A stretch of 33,993 nt of DNA from Rhodospirillales bacterium (GCA_009377525.1 WHTW01000081.1:1-33993); one strand, 5' to 3'. Positions 14,387-24,038 are shown, counted from the first letter of the stretch. The notes: generated by a model from the letters alone, not told the origin. Made by a program: numbers and translations.

Positions 14387-14656
14387 ATGATCACTATCGC
14401 CAATCCCCGGGCCGAGAAAGCCGCGCGACGTCTCGCCAAGCAGCTTCATACGACCATTTCCGAAGCGGTGGCGGTGGCCTGCGAGCAGCTGCTGAGCGAG
14501 CATGATGCGGCAGCGCTGGGCAAACGCCGCCGTGAGCAGATCGACCGCGTGCTGGCCGAGACGCGCAAGCGCTACAGGCTCAAAGGCACGCCGGAGGAAC
14601 GCGCACGTCTGGCCGACCATCGCGATTTGTACGGGCCGGACGGCCTGCCCAGGTGA
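14387..14656 (+). CDS. vapB: VapB-family antitoxin
   Basis: An 89-residue antitoxin of the Rv0623-like VapB type. The N-terminal half, ITIANPRAEKAARRLAKQLHTTISEAVAVACEQLL, has the ribbon-helix-helix-like pattern that binds DNA. The C-terminal half (RRREQIDRVLAETRKRY to the end) is charged and would wrap the toxin. It ends with DHRDLYGPDGLPR, a common tail of this family. Its stop overlaps the toxin start by 4 nt (GTGA), as usual for such operons. It is expected to repress its own promoter together with VapC. Confidence 0.88.
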   Translation: MITIANPRAEKAARRLAKQLHTTISEAVAVACEQLLSEHDAAALGKRRREQIDRVLAETRKRYRLKGTPEERARLADHRDLYGPDGLPR

Positions 14657-15045
14657 ACCACATCGCCGTCGATACTTCGGCCATCGTCGAGATGATGATC
14701 GGAGGTCCGCAGGCGAACGTCGTGCGGGAAGTACTGGCTGGCGCAGGCTTGGTCCATGTGACGTCGGTTGCCCGCGTAGAGGTAGCCCTGGTCATGATGG
14801 GCCGGTTTGGGTGGGATCGGGCGGCGTTCGACAGGAACTGGCAGGCTCTCATCGTTCAAGAGGTGCCGGTCGATTCGGCGATAGGTTCGCTTGCCATCGA
14901 CGCCTTCGAGCTCTGGGGCAGAGGTCGCGGCAAGGCCGCATTGAACTTCGGCGACTGCTTCTCCTACGCGCTTGCGAAGGCTCGCAACCTGCCGTTGTTG
15001 TGTGTCGGCAACGACTTCAGCCAGACGGATCTTCAAACGCTGTAG
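14653..15045 (+). CDS. vapC: VapC toxin, PIN-domain ribonuclease
   Basis: A 130-residue PIN-domain protein. The acidic active site is complete: Asp7 (VDTSA), Glu43 (ARVEVAL), Asp101 (NFGDCFSYALAKA) and Asp121 (GNDFSQTD), which bind Mg2+ for RNA cleavage. VapC toxins typically cut initiator tRNA or rRNA. The start is GTG at 14653 overlapping the antitoxin stop, so translation is coupled. The pair sits as an island between two minus-strand genes. Confidence 0.9.
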   Translation: MNHIAVDTSAIVEMMIGGPQANVVREVLAGAGLVHVTSVARVEVALVMMGRFGWDRAAFDRNWQALIVQEVPVDSAIGSLAIDAFELWGRGRGKAALNFGDCFSYALAKARNLPLLCVGNDFSQTDLQTL

Positions 15046-15118
15046 GACATCGCCGCGCCTCAGGTCCTGCGGTCGAGGATCACGATGGCAATTCCTATGA
15101 TCACCAAGGCGGTTCCGG

Positions 15119-15147
15119 GTTCCTCTCCCCGCGGGGGAGAGAGGAAC
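15119..15147. terminator. Imperfect GC-rich hairpin between vapC and gltB
   Basis: GTTCCTCT (15119-15126) can pair with AGAGGAAC (15140-15147), with C-rich and G-rich inner strands around a GC turn. It lies between the convergent vapC and gltB 3' ends, 3 bp from the gltB stop. No clear T-tract on either side. Confidence 0.4.
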
Positions 15148-15150
15148 ACG

Positions 15151-18100
15151 CTAAGCGCGCTTGCCTTCGGCCGTCGTCAACGGCCCAATTGCAAGGGGGA
15201 AGGGCAGGCGCGACAGCATCTCCTTCGGCACCACCTGCCAGAAGCGCTCGACTTCGCGGTTCCAGTCGTTCAAGAGCCGCGCGCCGAGCGGCGACTTGGT
15301 CTCGGCGACATGCTCCTCGACCAGCGCCTTGAGCACGCCCTCCCAATGCGGATGGTCGATGCGCTGCCAGCTCACCGTCTCGGGATTGACCTTGAGCGTG
15401 AAGACGTCGTCGGCGTCGTAGACGAAGGCCATGCCGCCGGTCATGCCGGCCGCGAAGTTGACCCCCAGCCCGCCCAGGATGACGGCAGTGCCGCCCGTCA
15501 TGTACTCGCAGCCGTTGCAGCCGACGCCCTCGACCACCGTGTCGGCGCCCGAGTTGCGCACGGCGAAGCGCTCGCCGGCGCGGCCGCAGGCGAAAAGCTT
15601 GCCCGCGGTGGCGCCGTACAGGACCGTGTTGCCGATGATGGCGTTGGCTTCGGGCACCAGCGGACTGGAGATCGTCGGCTTCACCACGATGGTGCCGCCG
15701 CTCAGGCCCTTGCCGACATAGTCGTTGGCGTCGCCGAACACTTCGAGCTTCATGCCCTGCACGGCGAAGGCGCCCAGCGACTGGCCGGCCGTGCCGCGCA
15801 GCCGCACCGTCACGGTGTCGGGCTGCAGCTCGGCCATGCCGTACTTGCGCGTGATCATGGCGGCAAGTCTGGTGCCCACCGCGCGATGGGTGTTCCGCAC
15901 GCTGTACTGCAGCTGCATCTTCTCGCGGTGGGTGAACAGCGGCTGGGCGTCGCGGATCATCTGCGCGTCCAGCGTGTCGGGCACCTCGTTGCGGCCCTCG
16001 ACCGTGCAATGCACCGCCTCGCGGCCACCGTCGGCCCGGGTCAACAGCGGATTGAGATCGAGGTCGTCGAGATAGCGCGCGCCGCGGCTCACCTGCTTCA
16101 GGAGATCGGAGCGGCCGACGACGTCCAGCAGCGAGCGATAGCCGAGCTGGGCCAGGATTGCGCGCACTTCCTCGGCGATGAAGCTGAACAGGTTGACGAC
16201 CTTTTCCGGCGAACCCCCGAACTTGGCGCGCAGCTTGGGATCCTGCGTGCAGACGCCGACCGGGCAGGCGTTGGAATGGCACTGCCGCACCATGATGCAG
16301 CCCATGGCGATCAGCGAGGCCGTGCCGATGCCGTACTCCTCCGCCCAGCATGGCGGCGATCACCACGTCGCGGCCGGTCTTGATGCCGCCGTCGGTGCGC
16401 AGCAGCACTTTTTCGCGCAGCCGGTTCAGCGTCAGCACCTGGTGCGCCTCCGACAGGCCCATCTCCCAGGGGATGCCGGCATACTTGATGCTGGTCTGGG
16501 GCGAGGCGCCCGTGCCGCCGCTGTGGCCGGAGACAAGGATCACGTCGGCCTTGGCCTTGGCGACGCCGGCCGCGACCGTGCCGATGCCCGAACGGGCCAC
16601 CAGCTTCACCGTGACCCGCGCCTCGGGGTTGATCTGCTTCAGATCGTAGATGAGCTGCGCCAGGTCCTCGATCGAATAGATGTCGTGATGCGGCGGCGGG
16701 CTGATCAGGCTGACGCCCGGCGTCGAATGACGCAGCTTGGCGATCATCTCGCTGACCTTGAGGCCCGGCAGTTGGCCGCCCTCGCCGGGCTTGGCGCCCT
16801 GGGCGATCTTGATCTCGAGCTCGCGGCAGTTATTGAGATACTCCGCCGTGACGCCGAAGCGACCCGACGCCACCTGCTTGATGGCCGACGAGGCGTTGTC
16901 GCCGTTGGAGCGCGGCCGATAGCGCGCCGGGTCCTCGCCGCCTTCGCCGGAATCGGACTTGGCACCGATGCGGTTCATGGCGATCGACAGGGTCTCGTGC
17001 GCTTCCGGACCCAGTGCGCCCAGCGAGATGCCGGGCGCCACCAGGCGCTTGCGCAGTTCGGTGATGGACTCGACCTCGTCGATGGCGATCGGCGTGCGGT
17101 CGGTGCGGAAGTCGAGCAGGTCGCGCAGGTTGATCGGCGGCAGGCGGCGCACCTCGGCGCTGTAGCGGCGGTACTTCTCGTAAGACTCGGTGTTCACCGC
17201 GTCCTGCAGCATGTGGATGAGGTTGCCCTCGAAATTGTGCCGGTCGCCGCCGCGCCGCGTCTTGTAGAAGCCGCCGATCGGCAGGGCGATCACGTCCTCG
17301 TCGAAGGCGCGCTGATGCTGCTCGGCGATCTTCTCCTGCACACCGCGCAGCCCGATGCCCGAGATACGCGAGGGCATGCCGGGGAAGAATTCCTGCACCA
17401 GCGAGCGGGAGAGTCCGACGGCCTCGAAATTGCAGCCGCCACGGTACGACGACAGCACCGAGATGCCCATCTTGGACATCACCTTCAGCAGGCCGTCGTC
17501 CAGCGCCTTCTTGTAGTTGGCCAGGCACTGGCCGAGCGAGAGCTTGCCGAACAGGCCGCGCTTGTGGCGGGCCGCGATGGTCTCCTCGGCGAGGTAGGGG
17601 TTCACGGTGGTGGCGCCGACGCCGATGATGACGGCGGCATAGTGCACGTCGAGGCATTCGGCCGAGCGCACGTTGAGCGAGATGAAGGTGCGCAGGGACT
17701 GGCGCACCAGGTAGGAGTGCACGCCGCCTGCCGCCATGATCATGGGCAGTGCGGCACGCTCGGCATTCACATTGGCGTCGGTCAGCACGACATGCAGGCA
17801 GCCGCTGCGCACGCCATCCTCGGCTTCCTTGCAGATGCGGTCGAAGGTCTGGCGCATGGCATCGAGCCCGCCCCTCTTGTCTCCAGGATGGGCATCGAAG
17901 GTGCAGTCGATGCGGCAGGCGGTCTCACCCATGTACTTGCGCATCGCCTCGAACTCGGCGTTGAGCACGATGGGCGACTGCAGGGAGAGCATCTCGCTCT
18001 GCTCGGGGCTCTCGTCGAGGATGTTGCCGAGGTTGCCGAGCCGCGTGCGGATCGTCATCACGTTGCGCTCGCGCAAGCTGTCGATCGGCGGGTTGGTGAC

Positions 18101-19708
18101 CTGGCTGAAATTCTGGCGGAAGAAGTGGTGCATGCCGCGATAGGTGTCCGACAGCACCGCGAGCGGCGCGTCGTCGCCCATCGAGCCGACGGCTTCCTTG
18201 CCGTCCTCGACCATGGGATGGAGGATCATCTCCAGATCCTCGATCGACCAGCCGACCGCGAACTGCCGGCGGCGCAGTTCGTCGGCGGCGAAATGCTCGG
18301 CGGCCGGCGCATCCTGCTTGATCAGCGAATCGAGCTCGACGGTGCGCGTCGTCCACTGGGCATAGTCGTGGGTGTCGGCGAGCATGTCCTTCAGCTCGTG
18401 GTCCTTGAAGAGCTGCGGGGCGTCCATATCGACGGCCAGCATCTCGCCCGGGCCCAGGCGGCCCTTCTCGACGATCTTGCCTTCGTCCTGCGGCACCATG
18501 CCGGCCTCGGAACCGGCGATCAGCAGTTCGTCGGTGGTGCGCACGTAACGCATGGGCCGGAGCCCATTGCGGTCCATGCCGACCAGCGCCCACTTGCCGG
18601 CGACGGCGGCGATGGCGGCCGGCCCGTCCCACGGCTCCATGACGCCGTTCACGTAATTGTACATCGCCCGGTGCTTGGGCGGCACGTTGGGGTTCGAGGA
18701 CGAGGCCTCGGGGATCATCATCAGCTTGACCATCGGCAGGTTGCGATGGCCGCGCACCAGCAGCTCGAAGACGTTGTCGAGGGCGGAGGAGTCCGAGGCG
18801 TCAGGCTGGATGATGGGCTTGAGGTCCTCGATCGCCCGGCCGAAGCCGTCGTGCTCGAGGCGCGCCTCATGGCTCTTCATCCAGTTGACGTTGCCCAGCA
18901 GCGTATTGATCTCGCCGTTGTGCGCCAGCACGCGGAACGGCTGGGCCAGCTTCCATTGCGGGAAGGTGTTGGTCGAATAGCGCTGGTGGAAGATGGCGAA
19001 GCGCGAGGTGAAGCGCTCGTCCAGGAGGTCGGGATAGAAGGCCGACAGGTGCTCGGCCAGGAACATGCCCTTGTAGACGACCGAACGGCAGCTGAGCGAG
19101 CAGACGTAGAACTCGCCGATATTCTCGGCGATCGCCGCCTTCTCCATGCGCCGGCGCAGGATGTAGAGCTGCTTCTCGAACTCGCGGTTGTCGAGCTGGG
19201 GGTTGCCGCGGCCGATCAGGATCTGCTCGATCTCGGGCCGCGTGGCGTTGGCCTTCTCGCCGATCACCGAGATGTCGACCGGCACCTGGCGCCAGCCCAG
19301 GATGGTGTGGCCGAAGCGCAGGATCTCGGTCTCGACGATGATGCGGCAGCGCTCCTGCGCGCCCAAGTCAGTGCGCGGCAGGAACACCATGCCGACGGCG
19401 ATGCGGCCGACCTCGGGCGTCTGGCCGCTCGAATCGCGCACGTGGTCCTTGAAGAAATCCTGTGGGATCTCGACGTGGAGGCCCGCGCCATCGCCGGTCT
19501 TGCCGTCGGCGTCGACGGCGCCGCGATGCCACACCGCCTTCAGCGCATCGATGCCTGCCGCCACGACGTCGCGGCGTCGCTTGCCGTCCAGCGCCACGAC
19601 CAGCCCGACGCCGCAGGAGTCCCTCTCCTGGGCGGGGTTGTAGCCGTAGGCGGCGGTGAGGCGGGCGGTGCCGACCTTGTAGTCGCGGATGAAGTCTTGT
19701 GCGGACAT
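15151..19708 (-). pseudogene. gltB: Glutamate synthase (NADPH) large chain, frameshifted as read
   Basis: The large subunit of GOGAT, which makes glutamate from glutamine and 2-oxoglutarate. The N-terminal amidotransferase Cys32 (RDSCGVG) follows a 31-residue propeptide. The glutamine domain (FAIFHQRYSTNTFPQW), central domain and FMN/2-oxoglutarate synthase domain (LVSGHSGGTGASP) run in one frame to about 16345. There, LRTDGGIKTGRDVVIAAMLGGGV breaks off. The family sequence resumes in another frame as EEYGIGTASLIAMGCIMVRQCHSNACPVG, holding the 3Fe-4S cysteines, and runs through the C-terminal GXGXG domain to the stop at 15151. One extra base or two missing bases in CTGGGCGGAGGAG (about 16332-16346) explain this. 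Otherwise the length is normal (about 1519 residues). Because the enzyme is central, a sequence error is quite possible. It is the last gene of the gltD operon. Confidence 0.9.
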
Positions 19709-19721
19709 GACGAAGTTCCTT

Positions 19722-19737
19722 TCACCCCGTGGGGTGA
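19722..19737. repeat. Short hairpin before gltB
   Basis: TCACCCC-GT-GGGGTGA forms a 7-bp stem in the 29-bp gap between the tautomerase stop and the gltB start, next to the gltB ribosome binding site (AAAGGA). It could tune gltB translation relative to gltD; this is inference. Confidence 0.35.
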
Positions 19738-19920
19738 TCAATCAGAAAACAGCTTCCCGGCCTCGGCCCAGTTCTCTTTCTTGATGTCGGTGATGATGAT
19801 CTGCACGGCGTCCGGCGTGCAGCCGAGCGCGCGGCAGGTACCCTCGGTCAGTTCCTTCGCCAGTTTGCGGCGCTGCTCGGTGGTGCGGCCCTCGAACATC
19901 TGGACGTTGATCATCGGCAT
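19738..19920 (-). CDS. 4-oxalocrotonate tautomerase family protein
   Basis: A 60-residue tautomerase-superfamily protein. After Met removal the catalytic Pro1 is exposed (PMINVQMFEG), and the pattern GRTTEQRRKLAKELTEGTCRALG followed by VQIIITDIKKENWAEAGK is that of 4-OT. Such enzymes isomerise unsaturated keto acids in aromatic breakdown, or act promiscuously on similar substrates. Here it lies between a GST and gltB inside the gltD-gltB operon, which is not an aromatic-degradation setting, so its substrate is unclear. The start is fixed by the need for Met-Pro and by GGGAGA about 8 nt upstream. Confidence 0.9.
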   Translation of the reverse strand: MPMINVQMFEGRTTEQRRKLAKELTEGTCRALGCTPDAVQIIITDIKKENWAEAGKLFSD

Positions 19921-19933
19921 TGCTGTCTCTCCC

Positions 19934-20548
19934 TTAAGTGTGCTTGTGGTCGATCGACACGTGGCCCGGCTGGGCGGCGATGCCCGCCATCCAGGCATTG
20001 ACCTGCGGATAGTTGTCGAGGTTGAAGCCGCCCTCGCCCGCGACATGCGTGTAGGCATAGAGGGCGATGTCGGCGAGACCGTACCGGTTGCCGACGAAGA
20101 ATCGGTTGCGCGCCAGATGCTGCTCCATGACGCCCAGAGCGGCGTAGCCCTTCTCCATGCGTCCCGGCAGCTCCATCTCCTGCAGCGGGCTCAGCTTGGG
20201 CAGAAAGTGCTTCCAGAAGCGTATCGTCGCGATGAACGGCTCGTGGCTGTACTGCTCGAAGAACATCCATTGCAGCGTCTCGGCCCGCGCCCTGCGGTCC
20301 GCTGGCGCGAGCTTTGTGCCTTCGGCCAGGTACCAGATGATGGCATTCGATTCGAAGAGGTGGCTGCCGTCGTTGAGCTGCAAGGTCGGGATGCGGCCGT
20401 TGGGGTTCTTGGCGAGGAATTCCGGCGTCCGCGTCTCGCCCTTCAGGATGTCGCGCTCGACCAGCTTGTAGGGCAGGCCGAGCTGGGCCAGCACCAGCCG
20501 CACCTTGTAGCCGTTGCCCGATCCCATGAAGTCATAGAGCGTCATCAT
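19934..20548 (-). CDS. Glutathione S-transferase family protein
   Basis: A 204-residue GST. The thioredoxin-like N-terminal domain reads TLYDFMGSGNGYKVRLVLAQLGLPY, with the glutathione-site elements NPNGRIPTLQL (cis-Pro) and FESNAIIWYLA. The C-terminal helical domain has FFVGNRYGLADIALYAYTHVAGEGGF, the usual N-capping and hydrophobic staple region. The second ATG (20545) is an equally possible start. It is 6 bp from the gltD stop and 13 bp from the tautomerase start, so it is firmly inside the glt operon. The specific substrate is not predictable. Confidence 0.88.
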   Translation of the reverse strand: MMTLYDFMGSGNGYKVRLVLAQLGLPYKLVERDILKGETRTPEFLAKNPNGRIPTLQLNDGSHLFESNAIIWYLAEGTKLAPADRRARAETLQWMFFEQYSHEPFIATIRFWKHFLPKLSPLQEMELPGRMEKGYAALGVMEQHLARNRFFVGNRYGLADIALYAYTHVAGEGGFNLDNYPQVNAWMAGIAAQPGHVSIDHKHT

Positions 20549-20554
20549 GGTCGG

Positions 20555-22009
20555 TCACTCCGCGGCGAGGGCGACCGCGGCACCCTGGGTCATTGCGGCC
20601 TTGGCGGTGAGATAGCTGTGGATGCGCTCGGCCGCGTCGCGGCCGTCGCGCACCGCCCACACGACCAGCGAGGCGCCGCGCACGATGTCGCCGGCGGCAA
20701 ACACCCCGTCAAGGTTGGTCATCATGCTCTTCCAGTCGATCTTGAGCGTGCCCCAGCCGGTGACGCCGAGATCGGGCGCCTTGAGCAGCGTGGGCAGGTC
20801 CTCGGGATCGAAGCCCAGCGCCTTCAGCACCAGGTCGGCCGGGATGTTGGCGTGGCTGTTCGGGATCTCCTGCGGCGCCTGGCGGCCGGTCGAGTCAGGC
20901 ATGCCGAGATGGATGCGCACGGAGCGCACGTGGCTCACCTTGTCCTTGCCCAGGAAGGCCTGTGGCGCTGCGAGCCACACGAACTCCACGCCCTCCTCCT
21001 CGGCGTGCTTCACCTCGCGCTGCGAGCCCGGCATGTTGGCGCGGTCGCGGCGATACAGGCACTTCACCGACTTCGCCCCCTGGCGTACCGCGGTGCGCAC
21101 GCAGTCCATCGCGGTGTCGCCGCCGCCGATCACCACGACGTTTTTGCCCTTGGCGTTGAGGGCACCCGAGTCGAAGTCGGCCACCTCGTCGCCGAGGCCA
21201 TTGCGGTTCGAGGCCGTGAGATAATCGAGCGCCGCGGCAATGCCCGGCACGCCGACACCGGGGGCGGCGATGTCGCGCGCCTTGTAGACGCCGATCGCGA
21301 TCAGCACAGCGGCGTGGCACCGGCGCAGCTCGTCCATCGTGACGTCGCGGCCGACTTCGCAGTTCAGCTCGAACTTGACCTTGGAGTCGCGTAACAGCGT
21401 CTCGCGCCGCTGCACGATGTCCTTCTCGAGCTTGAAGTTGGGGATGCCATAGATCAGCAGGCCGCCGACGCGGTCGTAGCGGTCGTAGACCGTGACCTGA
21501 TAGCCCTTGCGCCGAAGCTGCTCGGCCGCCGCGAGGCCCGCGGGCCCGGCGCCGACGATGCCGACGCTCTCGGTTCGCTCGCGGCGCGGCTTGATCGGCT
21601 GCACCCAGCCCTGGTTCCAGGCGGTGTCGGTGATGAACTTCTCGACCGAGCCGATGGTGACCGATTCGAAGCCCTTCTCGATGACGCAGTTGCCCTCGCA
21701 CAGCCGGTCCTGCGGGCAGATACGGCCGCAGATCTCGGGGAAGTTGTTGGTCGCCGCCGACAGCTCGTAGGCCTCCTCGAGCCGGCCCTCGGCGGTGAGC
21801 TTCAGCCAGTCGGGGATATTGTTGTGCAGCGGGCAATGGATCTGACAGAACGGCACACCGCATTGCGAGCAGCGCGCCGCCTGCTCGGCCGCCTTTTCAC
21901 GCGCGTAGTTCGCGTAGATCTCGTCGAAGTCGCGCCGGCGCTCGGCCGCCGGGCGCTTGTCCGGCATGGCCTGAGGCGTGGCGACGAACTTCAGCATCCT
22001 TTCGGACAT
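20555..22009 (-). CDS. gltD: Glutamate synthase small subunit
   Basis: The small (beta) subunit of GOGAT, which takes electrons from NADPH through FAD and 4Fe-4S clusters to the large subunit. The N-terminal cluster ligands are clear: Cys47, 50, 55 and 59 (CSQCGVPFCQIHC) and Cys94, 98, 104 and 108 (CGRICPQDRLCEGNC). The FAD site is VGIVGAGPAGLAAAEQLRR, the NADPH site NVVVIGGGDTAMDCVRTA, and the end is DGVFAAGDIVRGASLVVWAV. At about 484 residues the length is normal. The start is taken at MSERMLKFV (22009); an ATG four codons upstream (22021) is also possible. It heads the operon gltD - GST - tautomerase - gltB. The 240-bp region upstream is AT-richer and should carry the promoter. Confidence 0.93.
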   Translation of the reverse strand: MSERMLKFVATPQAMPDKRPAAERRRDFDEIYANYAREKAAEQAARCSQCGVPFCQIHCPLHNNIPDWLKLTAEGRLEEAYELSAATNNFPEICGRICPQDRLCEGNCVIEKGFESVTIGSVEKFITDTAWNQGWVQPIKPRRERTESVGIVGAGPAGLAAAEQLRRKGYQVTVYDRYDRVGGLLIYGIPNFKLEKDIVQRRETLLRDSKVKFELNCEVGRDVTMDELRRCHAAVLIAIGVYKARDIAAPGVGVPGIAAALDYLTASNRNGLGDEVADFDSGALNAKGKNVVVIGGGDTAMDCVRTAVRQGAKSVKCLYRRDRANMPGSQREVKHAEEEGVEFVWLAAPQAFLGKDKVSHVRSVRIHLGMPDSTGRQAPQEIPNSHANIPADLVLKALGFDPEDLPTLLKAPDLGVTGWGTLKIDWKSMMTNLDGVFAAGDIVRGASLVVWAVRDGRDAAERIHSYLTAKAAMTQGAAVALAAE

Positions 22010-22244
22010 GACGATATCCATCCAATCGGCTGTGTAATTTTATTACGCAAGAAGCGCGCCGACCGCGCTAAAGCTGCGCCGTTGGGCGCAATTGAGCATC
22101 GCTGGAAATATAAGTCAATAGATATGACCTATTTTTCCGAAGAGCGATTCGGTCGTCGGCTGAGATTTGGCAGAAGTGCCCGGCCGGGCCTCTGTTGGTT
22201 ACGAATTAGGACAAATTACTCGGGCTGCAAAAGGTTGCCGATAA

Positions 22245-22262
22245 ACCGCTCTTTCGAGCGGT
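22245..22262 (-). terminator. GAAA-loop hairpin at the end of the NDUFA9-like gene
   Basis: On the minus strand ACCGCTC-GAAA-GAGCGGT (7-bp stem, stable GAAA tetraloop) starts on the base after the stop codon side (stop 22262-22264) and is followed by TTAT. The T-run is weak, but the position fits a terminator separating this gene from the gltD promoter region. Confidence 0.5.
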
Positions 22263-23215
22263 CAGGCCGGGGCGTGGTGGTTGTAGCGGCCGCCGACCCG
22301 GAAGCGGTCGAGGTAGGTCGGCAGGATGACCTCGGCCGCGGTCGGCACGATGCCGAGATCGGCCAGGGTCCTGGCGCCGCCGCGCACGACGTTGTCGGTG
22401 GTCAAGAGATCGACCTGGTCGTGGGTCAAGGGCGGCACGGGCAGGAACTCGGCGAACCAGCCCGCGATCTTCATCAGGCCGGCCGGCACGCCGATGATCG
22501 GTTTGTCGCGGCGGATCTCACGCAGGGTCAGGGCCGCGATCTCGCGATAGGTGTAGACCTTGGGACCACCCAGCTCAAACACGCTCTTGGCCGTATCGGG
22601 CCGCGCCAGCACGGCGGCGGCGGCGGCACCGACGTCGCCCGCGAACACCGGCTGGACCCGCGCGCGGCCGTTGCCGACGACGGGCAGGAACGGCGCCTGC
22701 GCGGCGATCTTGGCCAGCCGGTTGAACATCACGTCGTCGGGCCCGAAAACCACGCTGGGCCGCAGGATCGTGGCGTTCTCGAAGGCTGCGATGATGGCGT
22801 CCTCGGCCTCGACCTTGGATTGGATATAGCGGTTCTTGGAGCTTCGGCTTTCCGCGCCGATGCCCGACATATGGACCAGCCGCGGCACGCCCGCGGTGCG
22901 TGCTGCTTCGGCGATGGTCCGCGCGCCCTCGACGTGGACCGCACGATAACGCTGGCGGCCGCGCTCGAAGGGAATGCCCGCGGCATTGATCACCGCACCG
23001 CTGCCTTTGACGGCGATGGCCACCGATTCGGGCATCCGGAGGTTGGCCCGCATCAGCGTGACCTGGCCGACATCGCCCGCGGTCTTGAGCGGCTCGGCGA
23101 GCTCGATGCGCCGGCAGGCGACCCGCACCAGATAGCCCTCGTGCGCCAACGCCCGAACGATCGCCCGGCCGACAAAGCCCGAGCCGCCGAAAACCGTGAC
23201 CTGCTTGATGCTCAT
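22262..23215 (-). CDS. NAD(P)-binding reductase/epimerase-like, complex I NDUFA9 subunit family
   Basis: A 317-residue atypical short-chain dehydrogenase. The NAD(P) fingerprint GGSGFVG (residues 10-16) sits at the N-terminus and a Y-x3-K pair occurs in NRYIQSKVEAED. Further family traits are GAGAVINAAG-like GSGAVINAAGIPFE, RLVHMSGIGAES, ATILRPSVVFGPDD, QPVFAGDVGAAAAAVL and FELGGPKVYTYREIAALTLREIRR. This set matches the alphaproteobacterial relatives of mitochondrial NDUFA9, often listed as NAD-dependent epimerase or 3-beta-hydroxysteroid dehydrogenase-like. Whether the bacterial protein associates with respiratory complex I is not known from sequence. The start at 23215 (MSIKQVT) puts the fingerprint at the normal distance; a longer frame has no support. 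Confidence 0.87.
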   Translation of the reverse strand: MSIKQVTVFGGSGFVGRAIVRALAHEGYLVRVACRRIELAEPLKTAGDVGQVTLMRANLRMPESVAIAVKGSGAVINAAGIPFERGRQRYRAVHVEGARTIAEAARTAGVPRLVHMSGIGAESRSSKNRYIQSKVEAEDAIIAAFENATILRPSVVFGPDDVMFNRLAKIAAQAPFLPVVGNGRARVQPVFAGDVGAAAAAVLARPDTAKSVFELGGPKVYTYREIAALTLREIRRDKPIIGVPAGLMKIAGWFAEFLPVPPLTHDQVDLLTTDNVVRGGARTLADLGIVPTAAEVILPTYLDRFRVGGRYNHHAPA

Positions 23216-23254
23216 GGGATGGTGCCTATAGCCCATTGCCGGCGGCGCGCAAGG

Positions 23255-23283
23255 TTGACATCGGGCCGCCCGGCCCTTAACTC
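23255..23283 (+). promoter_or_regulatory. Predicted promoter of tRNA-Leu
   Basis: A perfect -35 TTGACA (23255-23260), 17-bp GC-rich spacer and a weak -10 TAACTC (23278-23283) end 25 bp before the tRNA. The strong -35 with a GC-rich spacer is usual for stable-RNA promoters in this class. The -10 is poor, so confidence is moderate. Confidence 0.45.
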
Positions 23284-23308
23284 ACCGCCCTCACTGCCCG
23301 CATGCCGT

Positions 23309-23393
<85 letters not shown>

Positions 23394-23409
23394 TGCGAGG
23401 CACTGCCGA

Positions 23410-24021
23410 ATGACCATCACGCTGCATCGCGGCGACCTGCCGGCCGACCTCTCGCTCGGCCCGGTCGTGGCCGTCGACACCGAGACCATGGGTCTCAACC
23501 CCCATCGCGACCGGCTGTGCCTGGTCCAGCTCTCGGCCGGCGACGGCAACGCGCATCTGGTGCAGATCCCGCGCGGGCCTGTGAAGGCGCCGCGGCTGGC
23601 GGCGCTTGTGGCCGATCCCAAGGTGCTGAAACTCTTCCACTTCGGCCGTTTCGACATCGCCATGCTCGAGCATGCGCTGGGCGTGCGCTGCGAGCCGGTC
23701 TACTGCACCAAGATCGCCGCCCGGCTGGTGCGGACCTTCACTGACCGCTGGGGCCTGAAGGACCTCTGCAAGGAGCTCCTGGGCGTCGACCTCTCCAAGC
23801 AGCAGCAGACTTCCGACTGGGGCGCCGACACGCTGAGCGAGGAACAACTGGCCTACGCGGCGTCCGATGTGCTGCATTTGCATGCGCTCCGGGCCAGGCT
23901 GGATGCACTCCTGGCTCGCGAGGGCCGCACCGAGTTGGCTGAGGCCGCCTTCCGGTTCCTGCCCACCCGGGCCCGCCTGGACTTGGCCGGCTGGCCGGAG
24001 GTCGATATTTTCGAGCACTGA
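23410..24021 (+). CDS. rnd: Ribonuclease D, short form
   Basis: A 203-residue 3'-5' exonuclease of the DEDDy class, acting on tRNA and other structured RNA 3' ends. All metal ligands are visible: Asp23 and Glu25 (AVDTETMGL), Asp82 (FHFGRFDIAML), and Tyr149 with Asp153 (LAYAASDVLHL). The HRDC domains found in E. coli RNase D are absent, as is usual for the alphaproteobacterial short form. The start at 23410 follows the tRNA-Leu by 16 bp, so the messenger may be released by tRNA processing. In many relatives this gene is followed by lptC-lptA-lptB before rpoN; here rpoN follows directly. Confidence 0.9.
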   Translation: MTITLHRGDLPADLSLGPVVAVDTETMGLNPHRDRLCLVQLSAGDGNAHLVQIPRGPVKAPRLAALVADPKVLKLFHFGRFDIAMLEHALGVRCEPVYCTKIAARLVRTFTDRWGLKDLCKELLGVDLSKQQQTSDWGADTLSEEQLAYAASDVLHLHALRARLDALLAREGRTELAEAAFRFLPTRARLDLAGWPEVDIFEH

Positions 24022-24038
24022 GGGGCTTGATCTCGGGC

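Noticed and set aside
16178..21394. A 1738-codon plus-strand open frame opposite gltB, the tautomerase, the GST and gltD
   Set aside because: It is antisense to strongly conserved genes, with low-complexity His/Arg/Asp-rich translation and no family motifs. Long antisense frames are expected in GC-rich DNA.
22215..22250. A second sigma-54-like element (CGGCAACC...TTTTGC, minus strand) upstream of gltD
   Set aside because: The GG and GC doublets are 11 bp apart instead of 12 and the -24 half is poor, so it does not meet the promoter definition.
22022..22261. A small gene or RNA in the AT-richer gap upstream of gltD
   Set aside because: No open frame with a ribosome binding site and no recognisable RNA fold apart from the hairpin at its end. 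Most likely just the gltD promoter region.
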